Below, in pieces: positions 16,131 through 25,629 of a stretch of 64,000 nt of DNA. Location of the stretch: assembly GCF_021227995.1 (NCBI RefSeq), contig NZ_CP089301.1, forward strand, positions 4,340,001-4,404,000, given 5' to 3'. The stretch is from Novosphingobium kaempferiae (GTDB lineage: Bacteria; Pseudomonadota; Alphaproteobacteria; Sphingomonadales; Sphingomonadaceae). Position numbers and translations under genes: made by a program. Below the pieces are notes generated by a model that worked only from the letters and a program-made list of their open reading frames with translations, ran no database searches and was not told where the DNA came from. The first letter of the stretch is position 1. Each line of letters begins with the position of its first letter.

Positions 16131-17144
16131 GTGGATCGACGCTCTTTCCTGACCTACAACGCGGCCGTCGCCGCCATCCCCCTGACGGGCGCGGCGCTGA
16201 CCGGGCTTTCCGAAGCCGCGAGCGCGGCCACCCGCCCACCGCCGATCGACTTCAAGGCCAACCTGCCCGCCAAGGGCGCCTTCCCCGATCGCTGGATCTG
16301 CGGGTCGTCGTCAGCCATGGACAACACCGACCCGCCGGTGCAGGTCCACTGGTACAACGAGCACACCGCGATCCTGCGCCAGAACAAGGCGTACTCCTAC
16401 GAAGCGCCGTTCGCGCCCCTCTACTTCGGCAACGATCGCGTGCTGCTGCTCGACGAAGGCTTCGTGCAGCTGCGCAACGACTGGGATCTGCGCGGCGTCG
16501 TCGACCAGTGCATCGACGACTGGTGCAGGCGCAACGGCCGCGATCCCGCGAGCCTCGAACTGCTGGTGGCGTTCAGCCACCTCCACGCAGACCACTACGC
16601 CGCGACCAACCAGTTCGCGGACCGCCCCAACACCCGCTACATGGGCCTCACGCACGAGGAGATGGTCGGCTTCTGGGGCATGACCAACTTCCCGGAAGAG
16701 CGCGTGACGCTCGACCTCGGCGGGCGGGACATCCTGATCTGGGGATCGCCGGGCCATGTCGTCTCGGAGTTCGCCTACTACGACAGCTACACGCAGATCC
16801 TCTATACCGGCGACATGTTCTATCGCGGCCGCTGCTACATCAGCTTCTGGGAGCCGTGGTTCGAGAGCATGAAGCGCCTCATCGACTTCTGCGACACCCA
16901 CCCGGTCACGCACGTCATGGGCTGCCATGTCGAGATCAGCAAGGCGGGCGAGGATTACGCCTACGGCATGACGTACCAGCCCGACGAGGCGCCCGTGGAG
17001 ATGACCGTGCAGCAACTGCGCGAGGCCTATGCCCACGCGCAGAAGATCACCGAACCGGGCATCTACTTCACCGGCACCGTGTTCCTCTGCAACCAGACGC
17101 GCGGGACGACGACGATCGACCGGAACCCCTACCGCTACGAGTGA
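16131..17144 (+). CDS. Tat-exported metallo-beta-lactamase-fold hydrolase
   Basis: This 337-aa protein starts with a twin-arginine signal (VDRRSFLTYNAAVAAIPLTG), so GTG 16131 with upstream AAGGACAAGGA is preferred over ATGs inside the REP-like repeat. The binuclear metal motif is complete: His150, His152, Asp154 and His155 in SHLHADHYA, His209 in SPGHV, Asp228 in YTGDMF and His266 in GCHVEI. It is probably a periplasmic zinc hydrolase of unknown substrate. It follows the motif-less paralogue after a 148-bp gap with a repeat, and both would be controlled from operator site C. A hairpin follows the gene. Confidence 0.85.
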   Translation: MDRRSFLTYNAAVAAIPLTGAALTGLSEAASAATRPPPIDFKANLPAKGAFPDRWICGSSSAMDNTDPPVQVHWYNEHTAILRQNKAYSYEAPFAPLYFGNDRVLLLDEGFVQLRNDWDLRGVVDQCIDDWCRRNGRDPASLELLVAFSHLHADHYAATNQFADRPNTRYMGLTHEEMVGFWGMTNFPEERVTLDLGGRDILIWGSPGHVVSEFAYYDSYTQILYTGDMFYRGRCYISFWEPWFESMKRLIDFCDTHPVTHVMGCHVEISKAGEDYAYGMTYQPDEAPVEMTVQQLREAYAHAQKITEPGIYFTGTVFLCNQTRGTTTIDRNPYRYE

Positions 17145-17158
17145 TCACCCGGCGAATC

Positions 17159-17190
17159 GGCGAAGGACCATTCCGGCACGATCCTTCGCC
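17159..17190 (+). terminator. Hairpin after the metallo-hydrolase
   Basis: GGCGAAGGA and TCCTTCGCC form a 9-bp stem with a 14-nt loop, followed by ATTTCC. There is no good U-tract, so it is a weak intrinsic terminator candidate 15 bp after the stop. Confidence 0.45.
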
Positions 17191-17307
17191 ATTTCCGCTG
17201 CATCACGCGCACTGCGCCGACAACGAATCGTGTTACCCTGCGGCATCGGCAATGGCGGTCTTCCGACATTCGCGACACACCATGACCAAAAGAAGTCGCG
17301 CCGATAT

Positions 17308-17333
17308 TAATACGCTTGACGATAATCGTAATA
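17308..17333 (+). promoter_or_regulatory. Operator-like dyad, site D (TAATAC-N14-GTAATA)
   Basis: Identical to site A at 22 of 26 positions, including TTGACG at the same internal offset (17316-17321), which could be a -35 box. It lies 97 bp upstream of the desaturase-like gene in the 285-bp gap, with CGTAATA facing that gene. Nothing else notable was seen in the gap. Confidence 0.7.
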
Positions 17334-17429
17334 TCCATACCGTGTGCATATCGCCGGTGAGAGCGAGGAAAACGGGAGAGAGAATCTGCAACAGCCGGCC
17401 GGACAACCGGACCGGATGGGGGGTTTTCG

Positions 17430-18395
17430 ATGGGACGACTACCAGTTTCCGAAACGGTTCTTTCAGGCAGCAGCCAGGTGGCCAGCTACGCCGATGTCGT
17501 TACCCCGACTGCTGACACGCTGAAGCAGAGGCTCTTCAACCTTATCCCGCCCGCCTTCGTCGCGGTGGTCGTCGCGTTCTGGGCCTATGCGCCCAAGTCG
17601 CTCGCCGAGAACGGCTGGACGATCATCGTCACGTCCGCGCTCATCACCGTCATCGTGCTGGGGCTTGAGTTCGTTCACGAACGCCACGCCGGATGGCGCA
17701 TGAACTGGCGCGAATTCTTCACCGACCTGTTCTACGTGGTGCTGAGCGCGACCGCGATCTCGTGGGTTTCGACAACGCTGGCGGAAGATCCGCTGCTGGC
17801 CGCCAAGAAGTCGCTGGGCATCTCGACCGAATGGGCGATGCAGATGCCCTGGCTGCTGCAGGTCGCGCTGGTGGTCTTCGTGATCGAGTTCGGCCAGTAC
17901 TGGATGCATCGCCTGATGCACAATTCCACGCCGTTCTGGCTGACCCACGCGCCGCATCACCACATCACCCAGCTCAACGCCGCCAAGGGCGCGGTGGGCA
18001 ACCCGATCGAGCTGTTCCTCATCAGCCTGAGCGTCGTCGCGCTGTTCGACCTGTCGCTGACCGCCAAGCTCTGCGCGTTCAACGTGCTCGGCGTGGTGTC
18101 CACATTCGCCCATGCCAACGTGCGCTCGGACCCGCCGAAGTTCTACTCGTTCTTCTTCACGACGATCCGCCACCACAGCCTGCACCACTCGACCGACTAC
18201 GAGAGCACGCGCTGCAACTACGGCAATTCGCTGATCCTGCTTGACCGCGTCTTCGGCACCTATCGCGACGGAGAGGGCGTGATCGTCGGGCAGGACGATC
18301 TCAAGCGCCTGTCCATTTGGGAGCAGTTCATGTTCCCATTCCAGCCCGTGATCGACCGGATGCGGGCAAAGCGCGCGATGGCCGCAGCCAACTGA
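17430..18395 (+). CDS. Sterol desaturase/fatty-acid hydroxylase family membrane protein
   Basis: This 321-aa integral membrane protein has four to five hydrophobic segments and the three histidine clusters of the di-iron fatty-acid hydroxylase superfamily: HRLMH, HAPHHH and HSLHH. Members hydroxylate or desaturate lipids, sterols or carotenoids. The N-terminal segments (LIPPAFVAVVVAFWAYAP, IIVTSALITVIVLGLEF) precede the catalytic region. GGGGGG lies about 8 nt before ATG 17430. It sits between operator site D and a TBDR gene transcribed the same way 190 bp later, so it may act on the imported compound or on a membrane lipid. Substrate unknown. Confidence 0.85.
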   Translation: MGRLPVSETVLSGSSQVASYADVVTPTADTLKQRLFNLIPPAFVAVVVAFWAYAPKSLAENGWTIIVTSALITVIVLGLEFVHERHAGWRMNWREFFTDLFYVVLSATAISWVSTTLAEDPLLAAKKSLGISTEWAMQMPWLLQVALVVFVIEFGQYWMHRLMHNSTPFWLTHAPHHHITQLNAAKGAVGNPIELFLISLSVVALFDLSLTAKLCAFNVLGVVSTFAHANVRSDPPKFYSFFFTTIRHHSLHHSTDYESTRCNYGNSLILLDRVFGTYRDGEGVIVGQDDLKRLSIWEQFMFPFQPVIDRMRAKRAMAAAN

Positions 18396-18585
18396 AAGTT
18401 CTGAGTACCAAGGGAGCGAACGCCTCGACCGGTTCCTGAGACCGCCGAGAGCAGCGTGCGCCGGCACAGACATCCGCAAGCGATGGCCGGCGCAGGAATG
18501 AGGATCTTCAAAACAAGCACCGCTCGGGGCCGACAAGGAGCAGGCCCCGGGATCGGGGAACTGTAACCGGAACATGGGGAAGCAC

Positions 18586-21036
18586 ATGACATATCGCGAG
18601 AAACTGAGAGTGGGTCTGCTGTCGGCAACCATCTTCACGGGCACGACGCTCGCGATGCCGGCACTGGCGCAGGAGGCCGCCGCCGTCTCCGAGGACGGCG
18701 ACGCCATCGTCGTCACCGGCACCCGCCGCGCGACCACGATCATGGACACGCCGATCAACATCTCGGCCCTCGGCGCCGAGGAACTCAAGCGCCAGCGCGT
18801 CGACGACGTGCGCGACCTCGCGGACTTCACCCCAGGCCTGACCATCTCCGACACCGGCCCGCGCTCGACCGGCACGATCATCATGCGCGGCCTCAGCGCC
18901 TCCGACACCGATTCCAACGGCGGCACTTACGATGACGCGCTGGGCATCTACCTCGGCGAAGTCCCGCTCTACTACGACTTCAAGCTGCTCGACATCGCGC
19001 GCGTGGAGACGCTGCTCGGCCCGCAGGGCACGCTCTACGGCCTCGGCACGCTGGCCGGTGCGATCCGCTACATCCCGAACCGCCCGAACGTGGATGCGTT
19101 CGAGAGCGAAGCGCACGGCCGCCTCTACACCAAGAGCCACGCGACCGATCTCGGCTACCAGGTCGACGGGATGATAAACATCCCGCTGGTGCGCGATCAC
19201 ATCGCCTTCCGTTCGTCCACCGGCTATTACTACGACCCCGGCTTCATCGACGCGCCGCTGCTCATCAACGAGCCGGGCGTGTCCAACCCGCAGCCCAACG
19301 GCACCAGCCGTCCGACCGGCGACGCCTACTACGCCAATCTGCACAAGGCGGAGGATCTCAACTTCGAGAAGACCTTCACCACGCGCAACCAGCTGCTGCT
19401 GCAGACCACCGAAGACCTCAAGGTGATCTTCACTTACGCCTTCCAGCGTACCAAAAGCGACGGCGCGCAGTCCAACAGCGCGGGTATCCTCGGCACCGGC
19501 AGGTACGAGAGCGCGACCCGCTACAAGGAGCCGGTCAACCGCCGCGCCCACCTCGCCTCGATGGAGATCGACGCGAACATCGCGGACATCGCCGACCTCG
19601 TCTCTACGACCGCCTACACCAATGTCCGGTCGCGCAGCCGGGGCGACAATACCGACCTCCTGCTCGACCTCGACTACGACTACGAGCTGTTCCCGAACTT
19701 CTCGAGCTGGAACGAGACCGACAACCGCCGCAAGCAGTTCAACCAGGAAATCCGCCTCGTCTCCACGCATGGCGGGCCGTTCAGCTGGGTTCTCGGCGGC
19801 TTCTACAACGAGCAGAAGCTGCACAGCGACTACGCCGAACATACGCCCGGCCTGAGCGCTTTCGATCCCGACTACTACGGCGATCCCGCGGCCAACCCCG
19901 AAGACCTCGAATACGTCAGCTACGTGAAGTCCAAGATCACCGAGAAGGCGATCTTCGGCGAAGGCACCTTCCGCGTGACGCCGGAATGGCAGGTGACCGG
20001 CGGCGCGCGCTACTTCAAGTATACCTCGCAGATCGAGGGCGCGCTCGTCCTGCCGCTGCTGGGCGATCCGCTCAGCCCCTACGACCTCGATCCCGCAGGT
20101 GGTCGCGCGAAGCAGGACGGCTGGGTGTGGAAGTTCAACACCTCCTACAACATCACGCCCGACGTCATGATCTACGGCACCTACAGCAAGGGCTATCGCA
20201 TCGGCGGCCCGAACCGCGTCGCTCCCTGCCCGAATCCGGTGCCGGCAGACCAGCAGAACGCCTGCGCCCTGCCGAACGAAGTCCAGTTCGGCCCGGACAA
20301 GACCAAGAACGCTGAAATCGGCATCCGCACACAGTTGTTTGACCGCAAGCTGACCTTCAACTTCAACGTCTACCACATCAAGTGGGAAGGCATTCAGGTG
20401 GACTCGGCGACGTTCTACGGCGTGACCGGCATCACCGTGAACGGCGGTTCGGCGAAGTCGCAGGGCTTCGAAACCTCGTTCCAGTTCAAGCCGGTGCCCA
20501 ACCTCTCGATCCAGGGCACGTATTCGTACACCGACGCCAAGCTGACCGAGGACGTTGACGGCATCGTCACGATCCGCACGATCCCGAACTACTACGGTCC
20601 TTACCGCTCGCGTGCGAACCCGAACCTGCCGCCCAAGTTCACGCAGCTCGACGCGCTCGACGGCGATCGCCTGCCGGGCTCGGCCAAGAACTCAGGCAGC
20701 CTCGGCGCGACCTACACGATGCCGATGACCGACGGCGACCTGTCGTTCAACTGGACGGCGACCTATCGCGGCAACGTGGTGTCCCGTCTCGGCTGGGATC
20801 GCGCCTATGGCGACAAGATCCCCGGCTACGTGATGCACCGCGCGACGATCGCCTACGAGAACGACAAGTTCGGCGTGAGCCTCTTCGCCAACAACATCTT
20901 CGACAAGTATGCCGTCGTCTCGGTCGGTCAGGACCGCTCGCGCATCGGCGTCAACGATGGCGTCGCGGTGCGCTACTACCGCCAGACGGTGGCGACGCCG
21001 CGCGTCGTCGGCGTCGAAGCCCGCATCAAGTACTGA
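18586..21036 (+). CDS. TonB-dependent receptor 1
   Basis: This ~816-aa outer-membrane receptor has a signal peptide (TLAMPALAQ), a TonB-box-like DAIVVTGTRR, a plug domain with VETLLGPQGTLYGLGTLAGAI, a beta-barrel and a terminal aromatic strand ending RIKY. ATG 18586 is chosen over 18574 because GGGGAAG is then well spaced. Receptors of this type import substrates too large or scarce for porins, such as siderophores, cofactors and oligosaccharides. The only clue to the substrate is co-regulation through site D with the guanidine/urea operon. The gene ends with a strong hairpin. Confidence 0.93.
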   Translation: MTYREKLRVGLLSATIFTGTTLAMPALAQEAAAVSEDGDAIVVTGTRRATTIMDTPINISALGAEELKRQRVDDVRDLADFTPGLTISDTGPRSTGTIIMRGLSASDTDSNGGTYDDALGIYLGEVPLYYDFKLLDIARVETLLGPQGTLYGLGTLAGAIRYIPNRPNVDAFESEAHGRLYTKSHATDLGYQVDGMINIPLVRDHIAFRSSTGYYYDPGFIDAPLLINEPGVSNPQPNGTSRPTGDAYYANLHKAEDLNFEKTFTTRNQLLLQTTEDLKVIFTYAFQRTKSDGAQSNSAGILGTGRYESATRYKEPVNRRAHLASMEIDANIADIADLVSTTAYTNVRSRSRGDNTDLLLDLDYDYELFPNFSSWNETDNRRKQFNQEIRLVSTHGGPFSWVLGGFYNEQKLHSDYAEHTPGLSAFDPDYYGDPAANPEDLEYVSYVKSKITEKAIFGEGTFRVTPEWQVTGGARYFKYTSQIEGALVLPLLGDPLSPYDLDPAGGRAKQDGWVWKFNTSYNITPDVMIYGTYSKGYRIGGPNRVAPCPNPVPADQQNACALPNEVQFGPDKTKNAEIGIRTQLFDRKLTFNFNVYHIKWEGIQVDSATFYGVTGITVNGGSAKSQGFETSFQFKPVPNLSIQGTYSYTDAKLTEDVDGIVTIRTIPNYYGPYRSRANPNLPPKFTQLDALDGDRLPGSAKNSGSLGATYTMPMTDGDLSFNWTATYRGNVVSRLGWDRAYGDKIPGYVMHRATIAYENDKFGVSLFANNIFDKYAVVSVGQDRSRIGVNDGVAVRYYRQTVATPRVVGVEARIKY

Positions 21037-21043
21037 GTATCGG

Positions 21044-21077
21044 TCGGGGCGCTATCCTTGCAGGGAAAGCGCCCCGA
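21044..21077. terminator. Bidirectional hairpin between convergent genes
   Basis: TCGGGGCGCT and AGCGCCCCGA form a perfect 10-bp GC-rich stem with a 14-nt loop, 7 bp after the TBDR stop and 7 bp before the sulfotransferase stop. U-tracts are poor on both sides. Confidence 0.7.
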
Positions 21078-21083
21078 TCTCCT

Positions 21084-22649
21084 TCAATCGACGGAAATGC
21101 CCTGCGCCCGCAGCCACGCCCGCGCCGGTTCGAGCGCGGCCGCGTAGGCGCGCCACTGCCCCACCGCATTCGCATTGATCGGACGACGGACCTGCGCCGC
21201 GCTCGGCGTCGCCACCGGCGCGCTGTTCTCATGGAAGGACAGGCAGGCCTCATCCCATTCCAGCCCGCAGTGATCGAGCAGGCGCCGCGTCTCGCCCTCC
21301 TGATCGGCGACGAGCCCCTCATAGGAAAGTTGGAGCACGCGCCCCGGCCATTGGCGATCCCACAAGGCCATCAGCCGGTCGAACCGCGCATAGTAGCGCG
21401 CGGTGTCCATGAGGTCGTAGGAATAGGCGTAATAGGCCGACTGGCCTGCGAACAGGTTCTTGTAGTTGCTCCAGACCGTGTCCATCGGATTGCGCCGCAG
21501 GCACACGATCCGGGCATTCGGCAATGCCCGCGCGATATGGCCGATGTAGAGGAAGTTCGCTGGCAGCTTGTCGGTGAAGCGCGGCGTCCCCTGCGACTGG
21601 TGATGCGCCGCGCGCGCCAGATAGGCCTCCCCGACCGCAGCGGGATCGAGCAAGGCACTGGCAGCGACCGTCTCGGCATCGACAACTCGGCGTGACGGCG
21701 TGCCCGACAACTGCTTGACCGCCAGCGGCATGGCCTGAAGCTCCCCCGCCGCCTCGACATCGCGGTGCGAGGACAGGATGCGATCGACGAGCGTGGTGCC
21801 GGTGCGCGGCATCCCCACGACGAAGATCGGTGCCGGACTGTCGTTCCCCCTCGCATCGCGCGACGGCACGGGCGTTCCTCCGAACAGCTGCTCGATGGCG
21901 TCGAAAATCTCGGCATCCTGCGCGAAGTCGTATGCGATCGTGCGTTTGTGCGCATCGTTGGCGGCGGACAGGTGCCGGAAGGAATCCGCCGTCTCGCCGA
22001 CATCCGCCAGTTCCTTGGCCAGCGCATAGCGGATGCGCAGCAGGTCGTCGGGGCTCCGTGCCGCCGACAGCGCCGCTTCGAGGCGCGGAACGTGATTGGC
22101 CTCCTGCGTCTGGCGCGAGAGGATGGCGAGCGCGTAATGGACCCGCGCATTGCCGGGGTCGGCTTGCAGGATCGTTTCGTAATGCCCGCGCGCCTCGGCC
22201 ACTCGACCCGTGAAGCCGCTCGCTGCCGCCAGATTGTAGCGATATTCGAGGTTGTCCGGCTCCGCCGCCACGGCCGCGCCGAACGGCGCCATCGACCCTT
22301 CATGATCGCTCAGGCGCGCCAGAACGCAGCCGATGGTGTCGAAAGTCAGCGCGTCCTGCGGCGACAGTGCCATGGCTTCGCGCGCGGCACGCCCCGCCTC
22401 ACCGTCGCGACGCAACAGGATCAGCAGTCTGGCCAGCTGGGCGAGATGTTCGGCTTGAGGACCACGCTCCACCGCCGATTGCAGCAACGGCACCGCCTTG
22501 CCGACATGCCCCGCTTCGGCCGCAGCCATGCCCAGCAGGAAAAAGCCTGCGGGATCGTCCGGCCGCTCCAGCGCAAGCGCCTTCGCCGCCTCGGCCGCGC
22601 CCGGCAGATCACCTCGGCGCAGCGCATCCCTCGCCCGGACTTCCAGCAT
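21084..22649 (-). CDS. TPR-repeat sulfotransferase
   Basis: This 521-aa protein has an N-terminal series of tetratricopeptide-like helices (residues ~1-240) and a C-terminal sulfotransferase domain. The 5'-phosphosulfate loop is VVGMPRTGTTLVDRIL and the 3'-phosphate motif is RRNPMDTVWSNY. It would transfer sulfate from PAPS to a protein, peptide or glycan recognised by the TPR part. ATG 22649 starts directly at the first helix; the 77 in-frame codons upstream are low-complexity readthrough. It converges on TBDR 1. A similar TPR-enzyme architecture lies beside another receptor at 47.5 kb. Substrate unknown. Confidence 0.85.
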   Translation of the reverse strand: MLEVRARDALRRGDLPGAAEAAKALALERPDDPAGFFLLGMAAAEAGHVGKAVPLLQSAVERGPQAEHLAQLARLLILLRRDGEAGRAAREAMALSPQDALTFDTIGCVLARLSDHEGSMAPFGAAVAAEPDNLEYRYNLAAASGFTGRVAEARGHYETILQADPGNARVHYALAILSRQTQEANHVPRLEAALSAARSPDDLLRIRYALAKELADVGETADSFRHLSAANDAHKRTIAYDFAQDAEIFDAIEQLFGGTPVPSRDARGNDSPAPIFVVGMPRTGTTLVDRILSSHRDVEAAGELQAMPLAVKQLSGTPSRRVVDAETVAASALLDPAAVGEAYLARAAHHQSQGTPRFTDKLPANFLYIGHIARALPNARIVCLRRNPMDTVWSNYKNLFAGQSAYYAYSYDLMDTARYYARFDRLMALWDRQWPGRVLQLSYEGLVADQEGETRRLLDHCGLEWDEACLSFHENSAPVATPSAAQVRRPINANAVGQWRAYAAALEPARAWLRAQGISVD

Positions 22650-22776
22650 CACAGCACCGCAACCCGCATCGACCGTATTTCGCCCGTCTCCTGCGCGGTG
22701 TGCGCAGTCCGCCCGCACCGCCATGTTACAGGAAATGAAGCCTAACCACCCGGACGCTGGGTGACAATCGGCAGCT

Positions 22777-23766
22777 TCAGGCCGCGATCGCGAGATCGAC
22801 TCCGCTGGAGAAGCGCCCCCGATACTCGCCGGGCGACAGGCCGACGATGCGATGGAACACGCGGCGGAAGGCGGTCGCATCCTCGTAGCCGACGGCCCAT
22901 GCGATCTGGTCCACCGAGCGGCGCGTGAACTCCAGCAGTTCGCGTGCCTTGCCGACGCGCAGGTTTTGCACGTACTCGACCGGCTTCATTGCCGTCGCCG
23001 CCTTGAAGCGGCGCAGGAACGTGCGCTCCTCCAGCCCTGCACGCCCTGCCATCTCGGGCACGCTGACGGAGCGTTCGGCGCGGCCCTGAAGCCAGTGCTG
23101 GACCTTGAGGATCGCCTCGTCGCCATGGGTCAGGCGCGGTGCGAAGCTGCTGTAGTGCCGCTGTTCCCGGCCCGACGGGTCCACCAGCAGGAACTTGCCG
23201 GTCTCGATCATGACGGTCGGCCCCAGCAGCCGGTCGACAATCCGCATGCCGAGGTCCGTCCAGGCCATCAGCCCGCCCGCCGTGATGATGTCGCCGTCCT
23301 CTATGACCATCTTGTCCGGGTCGAGCCGCACTTCTGGAAAGCGGGCGCGGAAATCGTCCACGAACAGCCAGTGCGTCGTGGCGGGGCGTCCGGACAGCAG
23401 CCCGGTCGCCGCTAGGATGAAGGCACCGCCGCAGGTGGACGCGAGCGTCGCGCCCTGCGCGTGCCGGTCGAGCAGCCAGCGGGCGTATGGGGCGGCTTCC
23501 TCGGCGTCGGCGGGGCCGGTCAGGCGGCCGGGAACGATCAGGATCGCCGGGCTGCCGCCTTCGCCAGGGTGCGTGTCGGAACTGCGCGCAAAGCCGCCCT
23601 CCTCGTCCATCGACCAGTGGCTGACCCGCAGCTTCGATCCGCCGCGCTGCGCAGAGAAGTGCGAGGCTATGGCAAACAGGTCGGTGATGCCATGCACCAT
23701 CGCCGCCTGGCATCCGGGATAGAGGACGAGGCCGATTTCGCCCCTGATCTGCGCGTCGCCGGACAT
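22777..23766 (-). CDS. GlxA-type AraC-family regulator
   Basis: This 329-aa protein has an N-terminal DJ-1/PfpI-like domain (nucleophile-elbow Cys112 in [16 protein letters not shown]) and a C-terminal AraC double helix-turn-helix ([20 protein letters not shown], then [20 protein letters not shown]). Such regulators sense small metabolites or reactive aldehydes. It is divergent from the alpha/beta-hydrolase and SDR genes with a 125-bp shared region, so these are its likely targets. Confidence 0.9.
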   Translation of the reverse strand: MSGDAQIRGEIGLVLYPGCQAAMVHGITDLFAIASHFSAQRGGSKLRVSHWSMDEEGGFARSSDTHPGEGGSPAILIVPGRLTGPADAEEAAPYARWLLDRHAQGATLASTCGGAFILAATGLLSGRPATTHWLFVDDFRARFPEVRLDPDKMVIEDGDIITAGGLMAWTDLGMRIVDRLLGPTVMIETGKFLLVDPSGREQRHYSSFAPRLTHGDEAILKVQHWLQGRAERSVSVPEMAGRAGLEERTFLRRFKAATAMKPVEYVQNLRVGKARELLEFTRRSVDQIAWAVGYEDATAFRRVFHRIVGLSPGEYRGRFSSGVDLAIAA

Positions 23767-23891
23767 GGCTGAAGCCCCTTTGTCAGTTTTGGCCTGCCTT
23801 ATGTCGGAACCGCCGATCCTGCAGGTCTGCGGGGCAGTCTATCTCTCTCCTCACGGGGCGCAACGGCCCCTTTCAGGAAGGGAACATCGCC

Positions 23892-24719
23892 ATGAGCACC
23901 ATCACGACCAGGGACGGAACCCGCATCTTCTACAAGGACTGGGGATCGAAGGACGCCCAGCCGATCGTCTTCTCGCACGGCTGGCCGCTGTCGGCAGATG
24001 CGTGGGATGCGCAGATGGTCTTCTTCGCCAACGAAGGCTTCCGCACCATCGCGCACGACCGCCGCAGCCACGGGCGTTCGGAACAGGTGTGGAACGACAA
24101 CACCATGGACCAGTACGCCGACGACCTTGCCGAGCTGATCGAGGCGCTGGACCTGCGCGACGCGATCCTCGTCGGCCATTCGACCGGGGGCGGCGAAGTG
24201 ACCCGCTACGTCGGTCGCCACGGCACCGGACGGGTCGCGAAAGTGGCGCTGATCGGCGCAGTTCCGCCGCTCATGCTCAAGACCGAGGCCAATCCGGGCG
24301 GTCTGCCGATCGAGGTCTTCGACGGAATCCGCAAGGGAACCTACGACAATCGCAGCCAGTTCTTCCGCGACCTGACGATCCCTTTCTACGGCTACAACCG
24401 CGAGGGAGCGACGATTTCGGAAGGAATCCGCGAGGAATTCTGGCGGCAGGGCATGATGGGCGGGCTCAAGGGCCAGCTCGACTCGATCCGCGCCTTCTCC
24501 GAGAGCGATTTCCACGAAGACCTGCGGAAATTCGACGTTCCGACGCTCGTCCTGCATGGCGACGACGACCAGATCGTGCCGATCGGAGCCGCCGCTCTGG
24601 AGACCGTGAAGATCGTTCCGAACGCGATCCTGAAGGTCTATGAAGGCGCCGACCATGGCCTGACGCAGACGCACCAGGACCGGTTCAACGCCGATCTGCT
24701 CGATTTCATCCGTGACTGA
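23892..24719 (+). CDS. Alpha/beta hydrolase, non-heme chloroperoxidase-like
   Basis: This 275-aa alpha/beta-hydrolase has an oxyanion region [12 protein letters not shown], nucleophile elbow VGHSTGGGE, acid in [10 protein letters not shown] and catalytic His in [10 protein letters not shown]. It is close in pattern to bacterial cofactor-free haloperoxidases/esterases. AGGAAGGG precedes the ATG. It is followed by an SDR gene 55 bp downstream and is divergent from the GlxA-type regulator. Peroxidase annotation in this family is often by similarity only; an esterase or lactonase role is equally possible. Confidence 0.88.
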   Translation: MSTITTRDGTRIFYKDWGSKDAQPIVFSHGWPLSADAWDAQMVFFANEGFRTIAHDRRSHGRSEQVWNDNTMDQYADDLAELIEALDLRDAILVGHSTGGGEVTRYVGRHGTGRVAKVALIGAVPPLMLKTEANPGGLPIEVFDGIRKGTYDNRSQFFRDLTIPFYGYNREGATISEGIREEFWRQGMMGGLKGQLDSIRAFSESDFHEDLRKFDVPTLVLHGDDDQIVPIGAAALETVKIVPNAILKVYEGADHGLTQTHQDRFNADLLDFIRD

Positions 24720-24774
24720 ACGACACCTGGGCGTACCAGAGGTGCGCCCAGCCCCACCAATGGAGCACATTAGC

Positions 24775-25554
24775 ATGACCAAGGGCACTTTCCTCATCAC
24801 TGGCGCGTCGGACGGCATCGGCGCAGTCTATGCCGACCGTCTCGCCCGCCGTGGCCACGACCTGATCCTCGTCGCCCGCCGCGCCGACAAGCTCGAAGAC
24901 CTTGCGAGGACCATCGCCGCCGAGACCGGCGTGAAGGTCGAAACCCTCGCCGCCGACCTCGCCAGGCCGGACGATCTTGCCCGCGTCGAACAGCGGCTGC
25001 GCGAGGACGCGGCGATCACCGGCCTCGTCAATAACGCGGGCATCGCCGGGGAGACGACCTTCGTCGGCGCCGACCCTGCCTACCTGACGGGCATGATCGA
25101 CCTCAACGTCACCGCCGTCACCCGCCTAGCCGCCGCCATCGCGCCGCGCCTCGCCGAAAACGGCAGAGGCACGATCGTCAACATGACGTCGGTGACGGCG
25201 CTGATGCCCGACGGCTTCACGGCGGTCTACCCCGCGACCAAGGCCTTCGTCCTCGCCTTCACCGAGGCGCTGAACGTCGAACTCGGCGGCAAGGGCGTGC
25301 AGGTGCAGGCGGTGCTGCCGGGCATCACCCGCACCCCGATCTGGACCGAGGAGCAGATGGCAGGCCTGCCGCCCGAGATGGTGATGGAAGTGGACGACAT
25401 GGTCGACGCCGCGCTCAAGGGTCTGGACCTTGGCGAGACGATCACGATCCCCGCGCTGCCCGACAATGCGGACCTCGACGCCTACATCGCCGCCCGCAGC
25501 GCACTGCGCCCGAACCTGTCCCGCAAGCTTCCGGCGGAGCGCTACCGCGCCTGA
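24775..25554 (+). CDS. Short-chain dehydrogenase/reductase
   Basis: This 259-aa classical SDR has the NADP/NAD-binding TGASDGIGAVYA, the NNAGIAG motif, an active-site Ser in NMTSVTALMP and YPATK containing Tyr and Lys. ATG 24775 is used, as the upstream 21 codons lie in the intergenic leader. It is probably co-transcribed with the alpha/beta hydrolase. The substrate is unknown. Confidence 0.88.
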   Translation: MTKGTFLITGASDGIGAVYADRLARRGHDLILVARRADKLEDLARTIAAETGVKVETLAADLARPDDLARVEQRLREDAAITGLVNNAGIAGETTFVGADPAYLTGMIDLNVTAVTRLAAAIAPRLAENGRGTIVNMTSVTALMPDGFTAVYPATKAFVLAFTEALNVELGGKGVQVQAVLPGITRTPIWTEEQMAGLPPEMVMEVDDMVDAALKGLDLGETITIPALPDNADLDAYIAARSALRPNLSRKLPAERYRA

Positions 25555-25588
25555 CCGAAGGCCAGGGCCTTGTACGAAGAATGACGGC

Positions 25589-25614
25589 GGCGCCGGGCGA
25601 TCGTGCCCGGCGCC
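25589..25614. terminator. Bidirectional hairpin between convergent genes
   Basis: GGCGCCGGGC and GCCCGGCGCC form a perfect 10-bp stem with a 6-nt loop in the 75-bp gap between the SDR and the outer-membrane efflux gene. Confidence 0.7.
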
Positions 25615-25629
25615 GTCTGTCATGCCCGC

